Origin: Mesorhizobium sp. AR10 | GTDB taxonomy: Bacteria; Pseudomonadota; Alphaproteobacteria; Rhizobiales; Rhizobiaceae | Length of the DNA stretch: 64,000 nt | Assembly: GCF_024746795.1 (NCBI RefSeq) | Contig: NZ_CP080524.1 | Coordinates: 3,078,001-3,142,000 of the forward strand | Direction: 5' to 3' | Part shown: positions 18,169 through 27,240 of the stretch, in pieces | Numbering within the stretch: the first letter of the stretch is position 1 | How the letters are laid out: each line of letters starts with the position of its first letter | Notes under the pieces: model-generated | The model's database searches: none | What the model saw: only the letters and a program-made list of their open reading frames with translations | Told to the model about the DNA's origin: nothing | Made by a program: the position numbers and the translations under genes

Positions 18169-19110
18169 ATGAAAACCATGCTTAGAAGTTTGCTTGCCGC
18201 CGCGATGGTCGTCGGCTTTGCTGCCGCCGCCTCGGCCGAAGGCCTGATCTCGATCATCGTCAACGATCCGGCCAACCCATACTGGCTGACCGAGGGCAAT
18301 GTCGCCAAGGCCGAGGCCGAAAAGCTCGGCTATACGGCCAATGTCGCCGCCCACAAGGGCGATACCAACACGGAAAGCAATTTGATCGACACCGCCATCA
18401 CCAACAAGTCGGTGGCGATCATCCTCGATCCGGCCAATGCCGACGGTTCGGTCGGCGCGGTGAAGAAGGCGATTGCCGCCAACATCCCGGTTTTCCTCGT
18501 CAATGCCGAGATCAACCAGGAAGGCCTCGCCAAGGGGCAGCTCGTCTCCAACAACGCCCAGGGCGCTGCCCTCGGTGCCCAGCAGTGGGTGCAGGCGGTC
18601 GGTGAAAAGGGCAAGTATGTCGAACTGCTCGGCGCCCCGTCGGACAACAACGCCGCTACGCGCTCGAACGGCTACGCAACCGTGCTGAGCCAGTATCCGG
18701 ATCTCGAAAAGGCTGCTTCGCAGGTCGCCAATTGGGATCGTACCCAAGGCCACGACAAGATGCAGAGCATGCTCCAGGCCAATCCCGACATCATCGCCGT
18801 GATCAGCGGCAATGATGAAATGGCGCTTGGTGCGGTTGCGGCGCTGAAAGAGGCAGGCAAGCTGGCCGGCATCAAGGTCGGCGGCTTCGACGGCTCCCCG
18901 GACGCGGTTGCGGCCATCAAGTCGGGCGAACTGCAGTACACCGTGCTTCAGCCGGTTGCCATCTTCTCGGCCAAGGCCGTGCAGCAGGCCGACTCGTTCA
19001 TAAAGACGGGCGCCACCGGTGCAACCAGCGAGAAGCAGCTGTTCGATTGCCTTCTCATCACCAAGGACAATGTGGACAAGTACACCGCACCCTTCGTGCT
19101 GTCGGAATGA
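18169..19110 (+). CDS. eryG: Erythritol ABC importer periplasmic binding protein, EryG-like
   Basis: 313 residues, RbsB-type sugar-binding protein (Peripla_BP_4). The signal peptide MKTMLRSLLAAAMVVGFAAA ends at ASAEG. Binding-domain landmarks are IIVNDPANPYWLTEGN, IAVISGNDEMALGAVAAL and GGFDGSPDAV. The second of two close ATGs (18169) is chosen because GGAGG ends seven bases before it; the first is only one base away. The gene is followed at once by a strong stem-loop, consistent with higher expression of the binding protein than of neighbours. Confidence 0.86.
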   Translation: MKTMLRSLLAAAMVVGFAAAASAEGLISIIVNDPANPYWLTEGNVAKAEAEKLGYTANVAAHKGDTNTESNLIDTAITNKSVAIILDPANADGSVGAVKKAIAANIPVFLVNAEINQEGLAKGQLVSNNAQGAALGAQQWVQAVGEKGKYVELLGAPSDNNAATRSNGYATVLSQYPDLEKAASQVANWDRTQGHDKMQSMLQANPDIIAVISGNDEMALGAVAALKEAGKLAGIKVGGFDGSPDAVAAIKSGELQYTVLQPVAIFSAKAVQQADSFIKTGATGATSEKQLFDCLLITKDNVDKYTAPFVLSE

Positions 19111-19118
19111 AACATCGA

Positions 19119-19146
19119 CAGGGGGTGTCCTTGCGGACACTCCCTG
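19119..19146 (+). terminator. Stem-loop after eryG
   Basis: CAGGGGGTGTCC and GGACACTCCCTG form a 12-pair stem with one G-U wobble and the loop TTGC. It starts 8 bases after the eryG stop; only CCTCCTTTT follows, so termination is probably partial. It lies between transporter genes and eryA. Confidence 0.7.
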
Positions 19147-19218
19147 CCTCCTTTTGGCTTCAAACGAACAAAGACTTGTCCTTGTGAATTGCCTTCGTAA
19201 CCATCCGGAACTTGCCGC

Positions 19219-20778
19219 ATGAAAGACGTGCTGATCGGGATCGACGCGGGAACGTCCGTGATCAAATCGGTCGCTTTCGATCTGTCCGGGCGGCAGCTTG
19301 CCATGGCGTCGGTGACCAACAGCTTTGTCACCCTGGAAGGCGGCGGCGCCGAGCAGGATCTCGGGCAGACCTGGCGCGATATGGTGCAGACGGTTCGCGA
19401 ACTGGCGACGAAACTTCCCGACCTGGCGCGACGAACTGCGGCGGTGGCGATCACCGGGCAGGGCGACGGAACCTGGCTGATCGATGGCGACGGCATGCCG
19501 GTCGGGCGCGCCTGGCTCTGGCTCGACGCCCGCGCCGGACATCTGGTGGACGAGATGCGCTGCGATGCCCGGGATCGCAGGCGGTTCGAGATTACCGGCA
19601 CCGGGCTCAACGCCTGCCAGCAGGGGGCTCAACTGAGCTGGCTGAAACGGCACAGGCCGGAAATACTGGAGCGCGCCGCTACTGCCTTTCACTGCAAGGA
19701 CTGGCTCTACTTCAAAATGACCGGTGAGCGCGCCACAGATCCCTCTGAAGGCACATTCACTTTCGGTGATTTCCGCTCGCGCACCTATTCCGACGAGGTT
19801 CTCGACATTCTGGATCTGACAACCCATCGCCGCCTGCTGCCGCCCATGCTCGAAGGCACGACCGACCATCACCTGCTTTCGCCATTAGCGGCAGGCGAGA
19901 CCGGCCTGCTCGAAGGCACGCCGGTGGTGCTGGGCTACGTCGATATGGTCAGCACCGCGCTCGGCGCCGGCCTCTACGATCCGAGCGGCAATGTCGGCTG
20001 CACGGTCATCGGCTCCACCGGCATACACACGCGCCTCGCAGCCACAGCCGACGATGTCGTCCTTAATGACGATGCGTCCGGCTATACGATCGCCATGCCT
20101 GTTCCGGGCGCCTATGCGCAACTGCAATCCAACATGGCGGCGACGCTCAACATAGACTGGCTGCTTAGCCTGGCGCGCGACGTGCTGACTGCCAGCGGCG
20201 CCAAACCTTCGCGCGACGAATTGCTGCAGGCGCTGGATGCCTGGGTCGAAGGATCGGAGCCGGGATCGCTGGTCTATCAGCCCTATATCTCGCTGGCCGG
20301 AGAACGCGGACCGTTCGTCGATCCGGATGCGCGCGCAGGCTTCATCGGCCTTTCGGTCAAGCATGGTTTTGGCGATCTGGCGCGCGCGGTTCTCGAGGGC
20401 TTGGCCTTCGCGGCGCGCGATTGCTACCAGGCGATGGGCAGCATGCCGAGTGAAATCCGCCTGTCGGGCGGTGCCGCGCGCAGCCCGTCGTTGCGCCGCA
20501 TCATCGCGGCGGCGACCCGCGCGCAAGTCAGAACCAGCAGCCGCCAGGAAGCAGGCGCCGCGGGTGCGGCGATGATGGCTGCGGTCGGGCTCGGCGTCTA
20601 TCGTTCGATGGATGATTGCTGCGCCGAATGGGTGACGCCGCTTCTGGGCGAATGTGATGCCTATGACGACGCGCTTTCTCAAACCTACGATGGCCTGTTT
20701 CCGTCCTTCGTCGCGGCGCGCCAGGCGCTTCACCCAGTATGGAAGTCGATGGCGCACCGGCCAGGAGCAAAGTCTTGA
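19219..20778 (+). CDS. eryA: Erythritol kinase EryA (FGGY family)
   Basis: 519 residues, the same length as I recall for Brucella EryA. Phosphorylates erythritol to L-erythritol 4-phosphate. FGGY features are the N-terminal IGIDAGTSVIKSVAFDLSG, ITGQGDGTWLIDGDG, and the C-terminal RLSGGAARSPSLRRIIAAA. The order kinase, GlpD-like dehydrogenase, xylose-isomerase-type protein, TpiA-like, RpiB-like is diagnostic of erythritol loci of Rhizobiales. The stop overlaps the eryB TTG start by three bases. Confidence 0.9.
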   Translation: MKDVLIGIDAGTSVIKSVAFDLSGRQLAMASVTNSFVTLEGGGAEQDLGQTWRDMVQTVRELATKLPDLARRTAAVAITGQGDGTWLIDGDGMPVGRAWLWLDARAGHLVDEMRCDARDRRRFEITGTGLNACQQGAQLSWLKRHRPEILERAATAFHCKDWLYFKMTGERATDPSEGTFTFGDFRSRTYSDEVLDILDLTTHRRLLPPMLEGTTDHHLLSPLAAGETGLLEGTPVVLGYVDMVSTALGAGLYDPSGNVGCTVIGSTGIHTRLAATADDVVLNDDASGYTIAMPVPGAYAQLQSNMAATLNIDWLLSLARDVLTASGAKPSRDELLQALDAWVEGSEPGSLVYQPYISLAGERGPFVDPDARAGFIGLSVKHGFGDLARAVLEGLAFAARDCYQAMGSMPSEIRLSGGAARSPSLRRIIAAATRAQVRTSSRQEAGAAGAAMMAAVGLGVYRSMDDCCAEWVTPLLGECDAYDDALSQTYDGLFPSFVAARQALHPVWKSMAHRPGAKS

Positions 20779-22292
20779 GCGATACGTCAGATACAGTCGA
20801 TCTCTTCGTGATCGGTGGCGGTGTCAACGGCGCCGGCATAGCGCGCGATGCGGCAGGCCGCGGGCTGTCCGTCGTCCTGTGCGAGAAGGACGATCTGGCG
20901 CAAGGCACCAGCTCGCGCTCCGGCAAGCTGGTGCATGGCGGTCTGCGCTATCTCGAATATTACGAGTTTCGGCTGGTGCGCGAAGCGCTGATCGAGCGCG
21001 AGGTGCTGCTCGAGGCTGCGCCGCACATCATCTGGCCGATGCGTTTCGTTCTTCCGCACAGCCCCGAAGACAGGCCGGCTTGGCTGGTGCGGCTCGGACT
21101 GTTTCTCTACGACCACCTTGGTGGCCGCAAACGGCTGCCCGGAACGAGGACGTTGAACCTGAGGACAGCGCCGGAAGGGGCACCAATCAAGGACGAATTC
21201 AAGCGCGGCTTCGAATATTCAGACTGCTGGGTCGACGATGCGCGCCTGGTGCTGCTCAATGCTCTGGACGCCGGGCAGCGCGGCGCAAAAGTGTTCACTC
21301 GCACCGCCTGTGTTGCCGCCCGGCGCGAGAACGGCCTGTGGTCGATCGACATGCAGGACGGTCGCACGGGTGCGGTCACGAAAGTCCACGCGCGGGCACT
21401 GGTCAACGCGGCAGGGCCATGGGTCAATGACATTGTCAGCCGCGTCGCCGGGCAGAATTCCACCCGCAACGTTCGTCTGGTGAAAGGCAGCCATATCGTC
21501 GTGCCCAAATTCTGGGAGGGGCGACAAGCCTATCTGATCCAGAACAGCGACAAGCGGGTGATCTTCGTCAACCCGTATGAGAACGACCTGGCGCTGATCG
21601 GCACCACCGACATTCCCTATGAAGGCAGGCCCGAGGAAGTGGCCGCCGAGCCAAGCGAAATCGACTATCTGATCAAGGTGGTCAACCGCTATTTCAAGCG
21701 ACAGTTGACGCCGCAAGATGTGGTCTACAGTTTCTCGGGCGTGCGCCCGCTCTATGACGACAATGCAGACAATCCAAGCGCGGTCACCCGCGATTATATT
21801 TTCGAACTCGATGCGCCGAACGGCGGCGCACCGCTGCTTTCGGTGTTCGGCGGCAAGATCACCACCTTCCGCAAGCTGTCTGAACATGCGCTGGAAAAGA
21901 TCCAGCCTTTCTTTCCTACGATGAAGAAGGGATGGACGGCCAAGAATCCCCTGCCGGGGGGCGACCTGCCCAACGCAGACTTCGAGCAGTTCCTGGGTGA
22001 CCTGCATGCCGAGTTTTCGTGGCTCAGCCCTTCGCTGGTGAAGCACTATGCTCGCAGCTACGGCACGCGCACACGGGCTCTGCTGAAAGGGGTTAAAAAC
22101 GAAGCCGATCTCGGCCGCCGTTTCGGCCCGGATTTTTACGAGCGCGAAGCGGTTTTCCTGTTCGAGACCGAATGGGCGATGACAGCTGCCGACGTTCTCG
22201 AACGCCGCACCAAGCACGGGTTGCACATCAATGCGGCCGAGCGGAAAACATTCGAAGACTGGTGCGCTAGCATCATGGCGGCGGCAAACTGA
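20775..22292 (+). CDS. eryB: Erythritol-4-phosphate dehydrogenase EryB (GlpD family)
   Basis: 505 residues. Flavoprotein that oxidises L-erythritol 4-phosphate to L-3-tetrulose 4-phosphate. The FAD fold is FVIGGGVNGAGIARDAAGRG, with LVHGGLRYLEYYEFRLVREA and GTTDIPYEG typical of GlpD relatives. The TTG at 20775 is chosen: it overlaps the eryA stop (TTGA), has GGAG about 8 bases upstream and puts the FAD fold near residue 10. Translational coupling to eryA is likely. Confidence 0.9.
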   Translation: MSDTSDTVDLFVIGGGVNGAGIARDAAGRGLSVVLCEKDDLAQGTSSRSGKLVHGGLRYLEYYEFRLVREALIEREVLLEAAPHIIWPMRFVLPHSPEDRPAWLVRLGLFLYDHLGGRKRLPGTRTLNLRTAPEGAPIKDEFKRGFEYSDCWVDDARLVLLNALDAGQRGAKVFTRTACVAARRENGLWSIDMQDGRTGAVTKVHARALVNAAGPWVNDIVSRVAGQNSTRNVRLVKGSHIVVPKFWEGRQAYLIQNSDKRVIFVNPYENDLALIGTTDIPYEGRPEEVAAEPSEIDYLIKVVNRYFKRQLTPQDVVYSFSGVRPLYDDNADNPSAVTRDYIFELDAPNGGAPLLSVFGGKITTFRKLSEHALEKIQPFFPTMKKGWTAKNPLPGGDLPNADFEQFLGDLHAEFSWLSPSLVKHYARSYGTRTRALLKGVKNEADLGRRFGPDFYEREAVFLFETEWAMTAADVLERRTKHGLHINAAERKTFEDWCASIMAAAN

Positions 22293-23230
22293 TGGCCTTC
22301 ACGCTTTCCCTAAACACCAACCCGCTGGTCAATCGCTTCGCCGATCCAGACGATTTGATCGACGCGATTGCCTATGGCATCGGCATCCGCGACGTGCAGC
22401 TGACGCATGAATTCGTCAATCCGGGCTGGCCGGCGGCGACGATTGCCAAATTCCTTCGCCAGTTCAACAAGGCGCTGGTGCGGACAGGCGTGCGGATCAC
22501 CTCGGGCATGACCGGGCCTTATGGCCGGCTCAACCATTTCGGCCACCCGGACGCGGATGTCCGTCGCTACTATGTCGACTGGTTCAAGACCTTTGCCGAC
22601 ATCTCGGCCGAACTCGGCGCTTCGGGCATGGGCACGCAGTTCGCAATATTCACCTACAAGGATTTTGAAGATCCGCACCGACGGGCAGCACTGCTCGACA
22701 TCGCGCTCGATTGCTGGGGCGAAGTGGCCGAGCACGCCAAGGCGGCGGGCCTGACCTATCTGTTCTGGGAGCCTATGTCGGTCGGCCGCGAGTTTGGCCA
22801 TACGATCGAAAGCTGCGTTGACCTGCAGGGCGCCATCGATACGGCGAAGCTGCCGATCCCGATGAAGATGATGGTGGACATCGACCATGGCGACGTCAGC
22901 TCGCCCAACCCGGCTGACACCGATCCCTATGCCTGGGCGAAAGCGTTCCCGCTGCAATCGCCGATCATTCACATCAAGCAGTCGTCGATGAACAAGGGCG
23001 GGCACTGGCCGTTCACGGCCGCCTACAACAAGGACGGCCGCATAGTCCCGGAAAAGCTGCTCGACACCGTCCGAGCGGGTGGCGGAACCGACAATGAAAT
23101 CTGCCTTGAGCTTTCCTTCCGGGAGAGGGAACCGGTCGATCACCAGGTCATCGAAATGATCCGGGAGTCGGTGGATTTCTGGGCGCCCTATCTCGACAGC
23201 GGCCGCGACAGCCTCAAGCCTCGGGCGTGA
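22292..23230 (+). CDS. eryC: Tetrulose-4-phosphate racemase EryC (xylose isomerase-like TIM barrel)
   Basis: 312 residues. In Brucella EryC was shown to be a racemase converting L-3-tetrulose 4-phosphate to its D form, and belongs to the xylose isomerase superfamily rather than dehydrogenases. Barrel landmarks include YLFWEPMSVGREFG, MKMMVDIDHGDVSSP and a C-terminal glutamate region EICLELSFRE. The ATG overlaps the eryB stop (TGATG). Confidence 0.88.
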   Translation: MAFTLSLNTNPLVNRFADPDDLIDAIAYGIGIRDVQLTHEFVNPGWPAATIAKFLRQFNKALVRTGVRITSGMTGPYGRLNHFGHPDADVRRYYVDWFKTFADISAELGASGMGTQFAIFTYKDFEDPHRRAALLDIALDCWGEVAEHAKAAGLTYLFWEPMSVGREFGHTIESCVDLQGAIDTAKLPIPMKMMVDIDHGDVSSPNPADTDPYAWAKAFPLQSPIIHIKQSSMNKGGHWPFTAAYNKDGRIVPEKLLDTVRAGGGTDNEICLELSFREREPVDHQVIEMIRESVDFWAPYLDSGRDSLKPRA

Positions 23231-23297
23231 GTGAAACGCCGGCCCAAAACCGGCGCCGATGGTGGCCGGGACAACATGCGTCGAAGGAGAAAAGAAA

Positions 23298-24065
23298 ATG
23301 ACCCCATACTGGGTCGGCACGAGCTGGAAGATGAACAAGACGCTGGCGGAGGCGTTGCAGTTCGCCGATGCGTTGGCGACCTTCGTGCCTGGTTTCGATC
23401 ATGCGATACAGCCCTTCGTCATTCCGCCGTTCACTGCGGTGCGCGAGGTCAAGGCAGCACTGGCGGCGACTCGCGTGAAAGTCGGCGCCCAGAACATGCA
23501 TTGGGCCGACGCCGGCGCCTGGACGGGAGAGGTTTCGCCAGTGATGCTCAGGGATTGCGGGCTGGACCTGATTGAGCTCGGCCATAGCGAGCGTCGCGAG
23601 CATTTCGGCGAAACGGATACGACTGTGGGATTGAAAACGGCGGCGGCGGTGAGACATGGCTTCGTACCATTGATCTGCGTCGGCGAGACTCTGGCCGAGC
23701 GCGAGGGAGGCCGCGCCGAAGACGTCCTGACGGCGCAAGTCCTTGGTGCGCTGCAAGGCTTGGAAGGTGATCAGCTGTCGGCGGAAATCCTCTTCGCCTA
23801 TGAGCCGGTCTGGGCGATCGGCGAGAAAGGCATTCCGGCAAGCGCCGAGTATGCCGACAAGCAGCAGGCCCTTATCAAACACGTGGCTGCAAGCCGGTTG
23901 CCGGCAGCCCCGCTTGTGCTTTACGGCGGCAGCGTCAATCCCGGCAACGCGGCCGAATTGATCGGCCAGCCGCATGTCGACGGTCTGTTCATCGGCCGCT
24001 CGGCGTGGCAAGCGGAAGGCTACATCGACATTCTGAAAAAGGCGTCGGCCGCCATCGGCCGCTGA
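23298..24065 (+). CDS. eryH: D-3-tetrulose-4-phosphate isomerase EryH (TpiA2)
   Basis: 255 residues, triosephosphate isomerase family: KMN near the N-terminus (GTSWKMNKT), the electrophilic histidine in [11 protein letters not shown], the catalytic glutamate in [12 protein letters not shown] and YGGSVNPGN. In Brucella this paralogue makes D-erythrulose 4-phosphate rather than triose phosphate. The ATG at 23298 has AAGGAG upstream. Fifth enzyme-module gene of the ery operon. Confidence 0.88.
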   Translation: MTPYWVGTSWKMNKTLAEALQFADALATFVPGFDHAIQPFVIPPFTAVREVKAALAATRVKVGAQNMHWADAGAWTGEVSPVMLRDCGLDLIELGHSERREHFGETDTTVGLKTAAAVRHGFVPLICVGETLAEREGGRAEDVLTAQVLGALQGLEGDQLSAEILFAYEPVWAIGEKGIPASAEYADKQQALIKHVAASRLPAAPLVLYGGSVNPGNAAELIGQPHVDGLFIGRSAWQAEGYIDILKKASAAIGR

Positions 24066-24090
24066 CCACGAAGCAAAAGGAGTTACTGCT

Positions 24091-24528
24091 ATGAAGATCG
24101 CACTCGGAGCCGACAGCGCCGGCAAGCCGCTGCTCGATGTCATCGCCAAGCATCTCGCCACCAAGCCCGAGCTGCAGGTCGTCGACCTGAGCCAGGCCGG
24201 ATACTACGCCGATATTGCCGCCGCAGTCGGCCACGAAATTATCGACGGCAACTACGATCGGGCCATCCTGTTCTGCGGTACTGGCATCGGCGTCAGCATC
24301 TCGGCCAACAAGGTGCCGGGCATTCGCGCCGCCTTGACCCACGACACCTATTCGGCAGAGCGCGCGGCAAAATCGAACAACGCCCAGATCATCACCATGG
24401 GCGCTCGTGTGATCGGTCCCGAACTGGCGAAATCGATCGCCGACGCGTGGCTGGCCTCGGAGTTCGATCCGAATGGTCCCTCTGCCGGAAACGTGCAGGC
24501 CATCGACAAGCTCGATGCGAAGCGCTGA
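24091..24528 (+). CDS. eryI: D-erythrose-4-phosphate-forming isomerase EryI (RpiB family)
   Basis: 145 residues, ribose-5-phosphate isomerase B fold. The active cysteine loop is [15 protein letters not shown] and the substrate region is [20 protein letters not shown]. In the erythritol route it converts D-erythrulose 4-phosphate to D-erythrose 4-phosphate for the pentose phosphate pathway. AAGGAG precedes the ATG. Last gene of the ery operon; the next genes converge on it. Confidence 0.88.
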   Translation: MKIALGADSAGKPLLDVIAKHLATKPELQVVDLSQAGYYADIAAAVGHEIIDGNYDRAILFCGTGIGVSISANKVPGIRAALTHDTYSAERAAKSNNAQIITMGARVIGPELAKSIADAWLASEFDPNGPSAGNVQAIDKLDAKR

Positions 24529-24623
24529 AGATGCCGGATAGAGTCAAGGTAGGTCTATATCTTCTTGTTTGAATGAGATTTTCCAAAGGCCGGCTTTGCT
24601 GCGTAAGCCTTCTGGATCATGGT

Positions 24624-25265
24624 CTAGCCGGTCAAGGCGACCCGCATCGCCTCGATCATCGTCACGGCTGACGCTGCGCCTGGATCCATGTGGCCAAGCG
24701 AGCGTTCACCGAGGCGGGAGGCCCGCCCCTTGGTGGCGATCATCGTCTTGGTCGCCTCCGCGCCGGCCTTTGCCGCCTCGACCGCAGCCTCGAGACTGCC
24801 GGCCAGGCCCTTGCCGGTGGCCAGAGCTTCGCCCGCCGCCGTCGCTGCCGGCGCCCAGGCATCCATCATTGTCTTTTCGCCTGTTTCAGCCTTGCCGCGG
24901 TCCTGAATGCCTTTGGCCATGGCCTGGAACATGGCGACCGTGTCGGCATCGTCGAGCGTCGTCTTGCCCTTCACGGCTGCCGCGCCGCGCATGAACGCGG
25001 TGGCGTAGAGTGGGCCGGAGGAAGCGCCGACGGCGTTGAGGAACGACTTCGCCGCCGTGTTCAGCAAGGTGGTCGGATCGGTCGCTCCGGCGTCCAATGC
25101 GGCGACCGCATCGCGGGCCGCGGAAAATCCCAGCTCCATCGCAATGCCGTGGTCGGCATCGCCGATGACCCCGTCAAGCGCGCACAGCCGGTCCCTGTCG
25201 GCCAACATAGCGTCTGCGATGGCCACGAACATCCGCGCAAGGCGGGCGGTGTCGATTGTTGTCAT
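24624..25265 (-). CDS. dhaL: Dihydroxyacetone-kinase-type subunit DhaL
   Basis: 213 residues, the ADP/ATP-binding helical subunit of two-part Dha-type kinases. The Mg/nucleotide aspartates lie in IGDADHGIAM; SLGHMDPGAAS is the family's C-terminal motif. It follows dhaK by 26 bases on the same strand. No PTS DhaM is adjacent, so an ATP-dependent DhaKL enzyme is likely. The convergent position next to eryH-eryI raises erythrulose as a possible substrate. Confidence 0.85.
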   Translation of the reverse strand: MTTIDTARLARMFVAIADAMLADRDRLCALDGVIGDADHGIAMELGFSAARDAVAALDAGATDPTTLLNTAAKSFLNAVGASSGPLYATAFMRGAAAVKGKTTLDDADTVAMFQAMAKGIQDRGKAETGEKTMMDAWAPAATAAGEALATGKGLAGSLEAAVEAAKAGAEATKTMIATKGRASRLGERSLGHMDPGAASAVTMIEAMRVALTG

Positions 25266-25291
25266 GTCTTTGTCCCTTGCCGCTCAGCAGG

Positions 25292-26299
25292 TTACCCAGC
25301 GCGAAACATGGCGCAGTCGCAAGGGTGGTCGAGCATAGTCTGCAACTCGCCGTCAAGCTGGTGCAAGGTGATCGAGGCGCCGGCCATTTCAAGCGAGGTG
25401 CAGTAGTTGCCGACCCAGGTTGCATGGACGCCGACGCCGATATCGGCCAGCCGCTGCGACAGGCGCCGGTTCATGATGTAGAGCTCCATCAGGGGTGTCG
25501 ATCCGAGCGAATTGACAAGTATGGCGACGCGGTCGCCGCGCGCCGGCGCCATTTCCTGCAGGATATGATCGAGCATCTCGTCGGTAACCTCGTCGGCGGT
25601 TTTCAGCGGCCCGCGCGCGACGCCGGGCTCGCCATGGATGCCCATGCCGATCTCCATCTCGTCATCGCCGATCTCGAAATTCGGCCGCCTCGTTTGCGGC
25701 AGCGAGCAAGGGGAAAGGGCGACGCCCATGGTGAAGGTGTGGTCGTTGGCCTTTCTGGCGATGCGTTCACATTCGTCGAATGTGAGCATGCGGTCGCAAG
25801 CGGCACCGGCCGCCTTGAAGATGAAGAAATTGCCGGCGACGCCGCGGCGCTTGTGTCTTTCATCTCGTGGCGCTGAAGCGACGTCGTCGGTGCTCAGAAC
25901 GGTGCGCACCTCAATGTCGTCCATACCAGCCATCTCGGCCGCCATGTCGAAATTCATGACGTCGCCGGCATAGTTGCCATACATGAAAAGCACGCCGGCG
26001 CCGCCGCTAACCGCTTTGGCACATTCGAGGATCGGGTCGGGAGGAGGGGAGGCAAAGACGTTGCCGATCGCCGCCGCATCGGCCAGGCCCTTGCCGACGA
26101 AACCGAGAAATGTCGGCTCATGGCCGGAGCCGCCACCGATCACCAGCCCAACCTTGCCGGGGCGCGGGCCGTGCGTGGCCACAATGGAGCGCGGGCTACC
26201 AGGGACGGCCTGAAGATGCCTCGGATGTGCGGCAAGAATTCCGGCAAGCATCTCGTCGACCGCCTTGCCGCCATCGTTGATGAGCTTCTTCGTTTTCAA
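25292..26299 (-). CDS. dhaK: Dihydroxyacetone/erythrulose-type kinase subunit DhaK
   Basis: 335 residues from a TTG start at 26299, chosen because GGGAGGA lies six bases upstream and the protein then begins MKTKKLINDG, as DhaK proteins do; an ATG 16 codons further up would add unrelated residues. The substrate loop GGGSGHEPTFLGF and the histidine that forms a covalent hemiaminal with the substrate (GMGIHGEPGV) are present. Phosphorylates a small ketose such as dihydroxyacetone; D- and L-erythrulose kinases belong to the same family. Confidence 0.83.
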   Translation of the reverse strand: MKTKKLINDGGKAVDEMLAGILAAHPRHLQAVPGSPRSIVATHGPRPGKVGLVIGGGSGHEPTFLGFVGKGLADAAAIGNVFASPPPDPILECAKAVSGGAGVLFMYGNYAGDVMNFDMAAEMAGMDDIEVRTVLSTDDVASAPRDERHKRRGVAGNFFIFKAAGAACDRMLTFDECERIARKANDHTFTMGVALSPCSLPQTRRPNFEIGDDEMEIGMGIHGEPGVARGPLKTADEVTDEMLDHILQEMAPARGDRVAILVNSLGSTPLMELYIMNRRLSQRLADIGVGVHATWVGNYCTSLEMAGASITLHQLDGELQTMLDHPCDCAMFRAG

Positions 26300-26413
26300 C
26301 AAGTGTCCTCCCAAAATGCCGGTCGACCATGCCATCGCGATCGTCAAAGGAAAAGACGTAACGGCCGGTTTTGCAGTGAGGCCCAGCCGAGATCAGGATT
26401 GCCTTGGCGCAAA

Positions 26414-26480
26414 TCCTGACAGGCGTCCTGACAGGCCTGTTGACATGCACTTTGGTTCGTGCAGAAATTGGTTGGACCAT
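26414..26480 (+). promoter_or_regulatory. Promoter/operator region of the FCD-GntR operon
   Basis: Tandem copies of TCCTGACAGG (26414-26423 and 26426-26435) and the palindrome ACAGGCCTGT (26431-26440) sit just before a -35 TTGACA (26440-26445). A weak -10 AGAAAT follows after 17 bases (26463-26468). An imperfect dyad TGGTT-N9-AACCA overlaps the likely transcript start. A good candidate for autoregulation by the GntR protein and for the divergent dhaK promoter. Confidence 0.5.
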
Positions 26481-26505
26481 TGAACCACTTCGGGCAATCC
26501 TTGAC

Positions 26506-27240
26506 GTGACCGAATTCAGCCTTCCGCCCATCCATACGACGGCCCGCGACGATGCGGTGCTGAAGGCGCTGGCCGGCTTCGTCATGCGCGAAGCGCTGGC
26601 CCCGGGCGAAAAGCTGCCGACCGAACGCATCCTCGCCGAGCGCCTCAAGGTCAGCCGCAACACGGTGCGCGAGGCGCTGACGCGCTGGGAGGGGCTTGGC
26701 CTCGTCGAACGCCGGCAAGGCAGCGGCACCTATCTCAAGGCAGCCGTTTCGCTCGACATGCTGCACATGCCGCTGACGCTGGCCGGTGGCAATGATTTCA
26801 CCGGCCTGATGCGCACGCTGGAAATTCGCCGCGCGCTGGAAGCCGAAGCTGCGGCCCTGTGTGCCGTGCGCGCCGGCAAGGCCGACCTCGCCGAGATCGA
26901 GCGCAAGCTCGACATCATGGAAGAGGCTTTCCACACCCGCGCCGGCATGTCGTCGGAGGAGGACTGGGAGTTTCACCAGTCGATCTACCGCGCCTGCGGC
27001 AATCCGCTGTTCGAGCAGATCATCGCCGCCATGCACGAACTGTTCCACCGGTTCTGGGAACACCCGCTCGGTGTGCGCGATTTCGGCCACGCCAGCTTTC
27101 CCTACCATCGCACCATGTACGAACGCATCGCCGCGCACGACCCGGAGGGAGCCCGGGCCGAGGCGCTGAAGCTGATCGCCACCGTCGAGGACGATCTGAA
27201 GCGCGGTGCGGCCAAACTCAAACTTTCGGACCGAAAATGA
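26506..27240 (+). CDS. FCD-domain GntR-family transcriptional regulator
   Basis: 244 residues from GTG at 26506. That start lies downstream of the predicted promoter; the open frame runs further upstream but into promoter sequence. Winged helix (KLPTERILAERLKVSRNTVR, then ERRQGSGTYL) followed by an all-helical FCD ligand domain with metal-type histidines (WEFHQSIYRACGNPLFEQ; PYHRTMYERI). The stop overlaps the PLP-enzyme start (ATGA), so it heads the operon with the sugar transporter. Start uncertain. Confidence 0.8.
   Translation: MTEFSLPPIHTTARDDAVLKALAGFVMREALAPGEKLPTERILAERLKVSRNTVREALTRWEGLGLVERRQGSGTYLKAAVSLDMLHMPLTLAGGNDFTGLMRTLEIRRALEAEAAALCAVRAGKADLAEIERKLDIMEEAFHTRAGMSSEEDWEFHQSIYRACGNPLFEQIIAAMHELFHRFWEHPLGVRDFGHASFPYHRTMYERIAAHDPEGARAEALKLIATVEDDLKRGAAKLKLSDRK

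Noticed and set aside
18073..19872. Long open frames antisense to or overlapping real genes, for example 18073-19872 (-), 28029-29768 (-), 30873-32735 (-), 35896-37848 (-) and 50789-52348 (+)
   Set aside because: They lie opposite genes with clear domains, have arginine/histidine/aspartate-rich low-complexity translations and no recognisable motif; such shadows are common in high-GC DNA.
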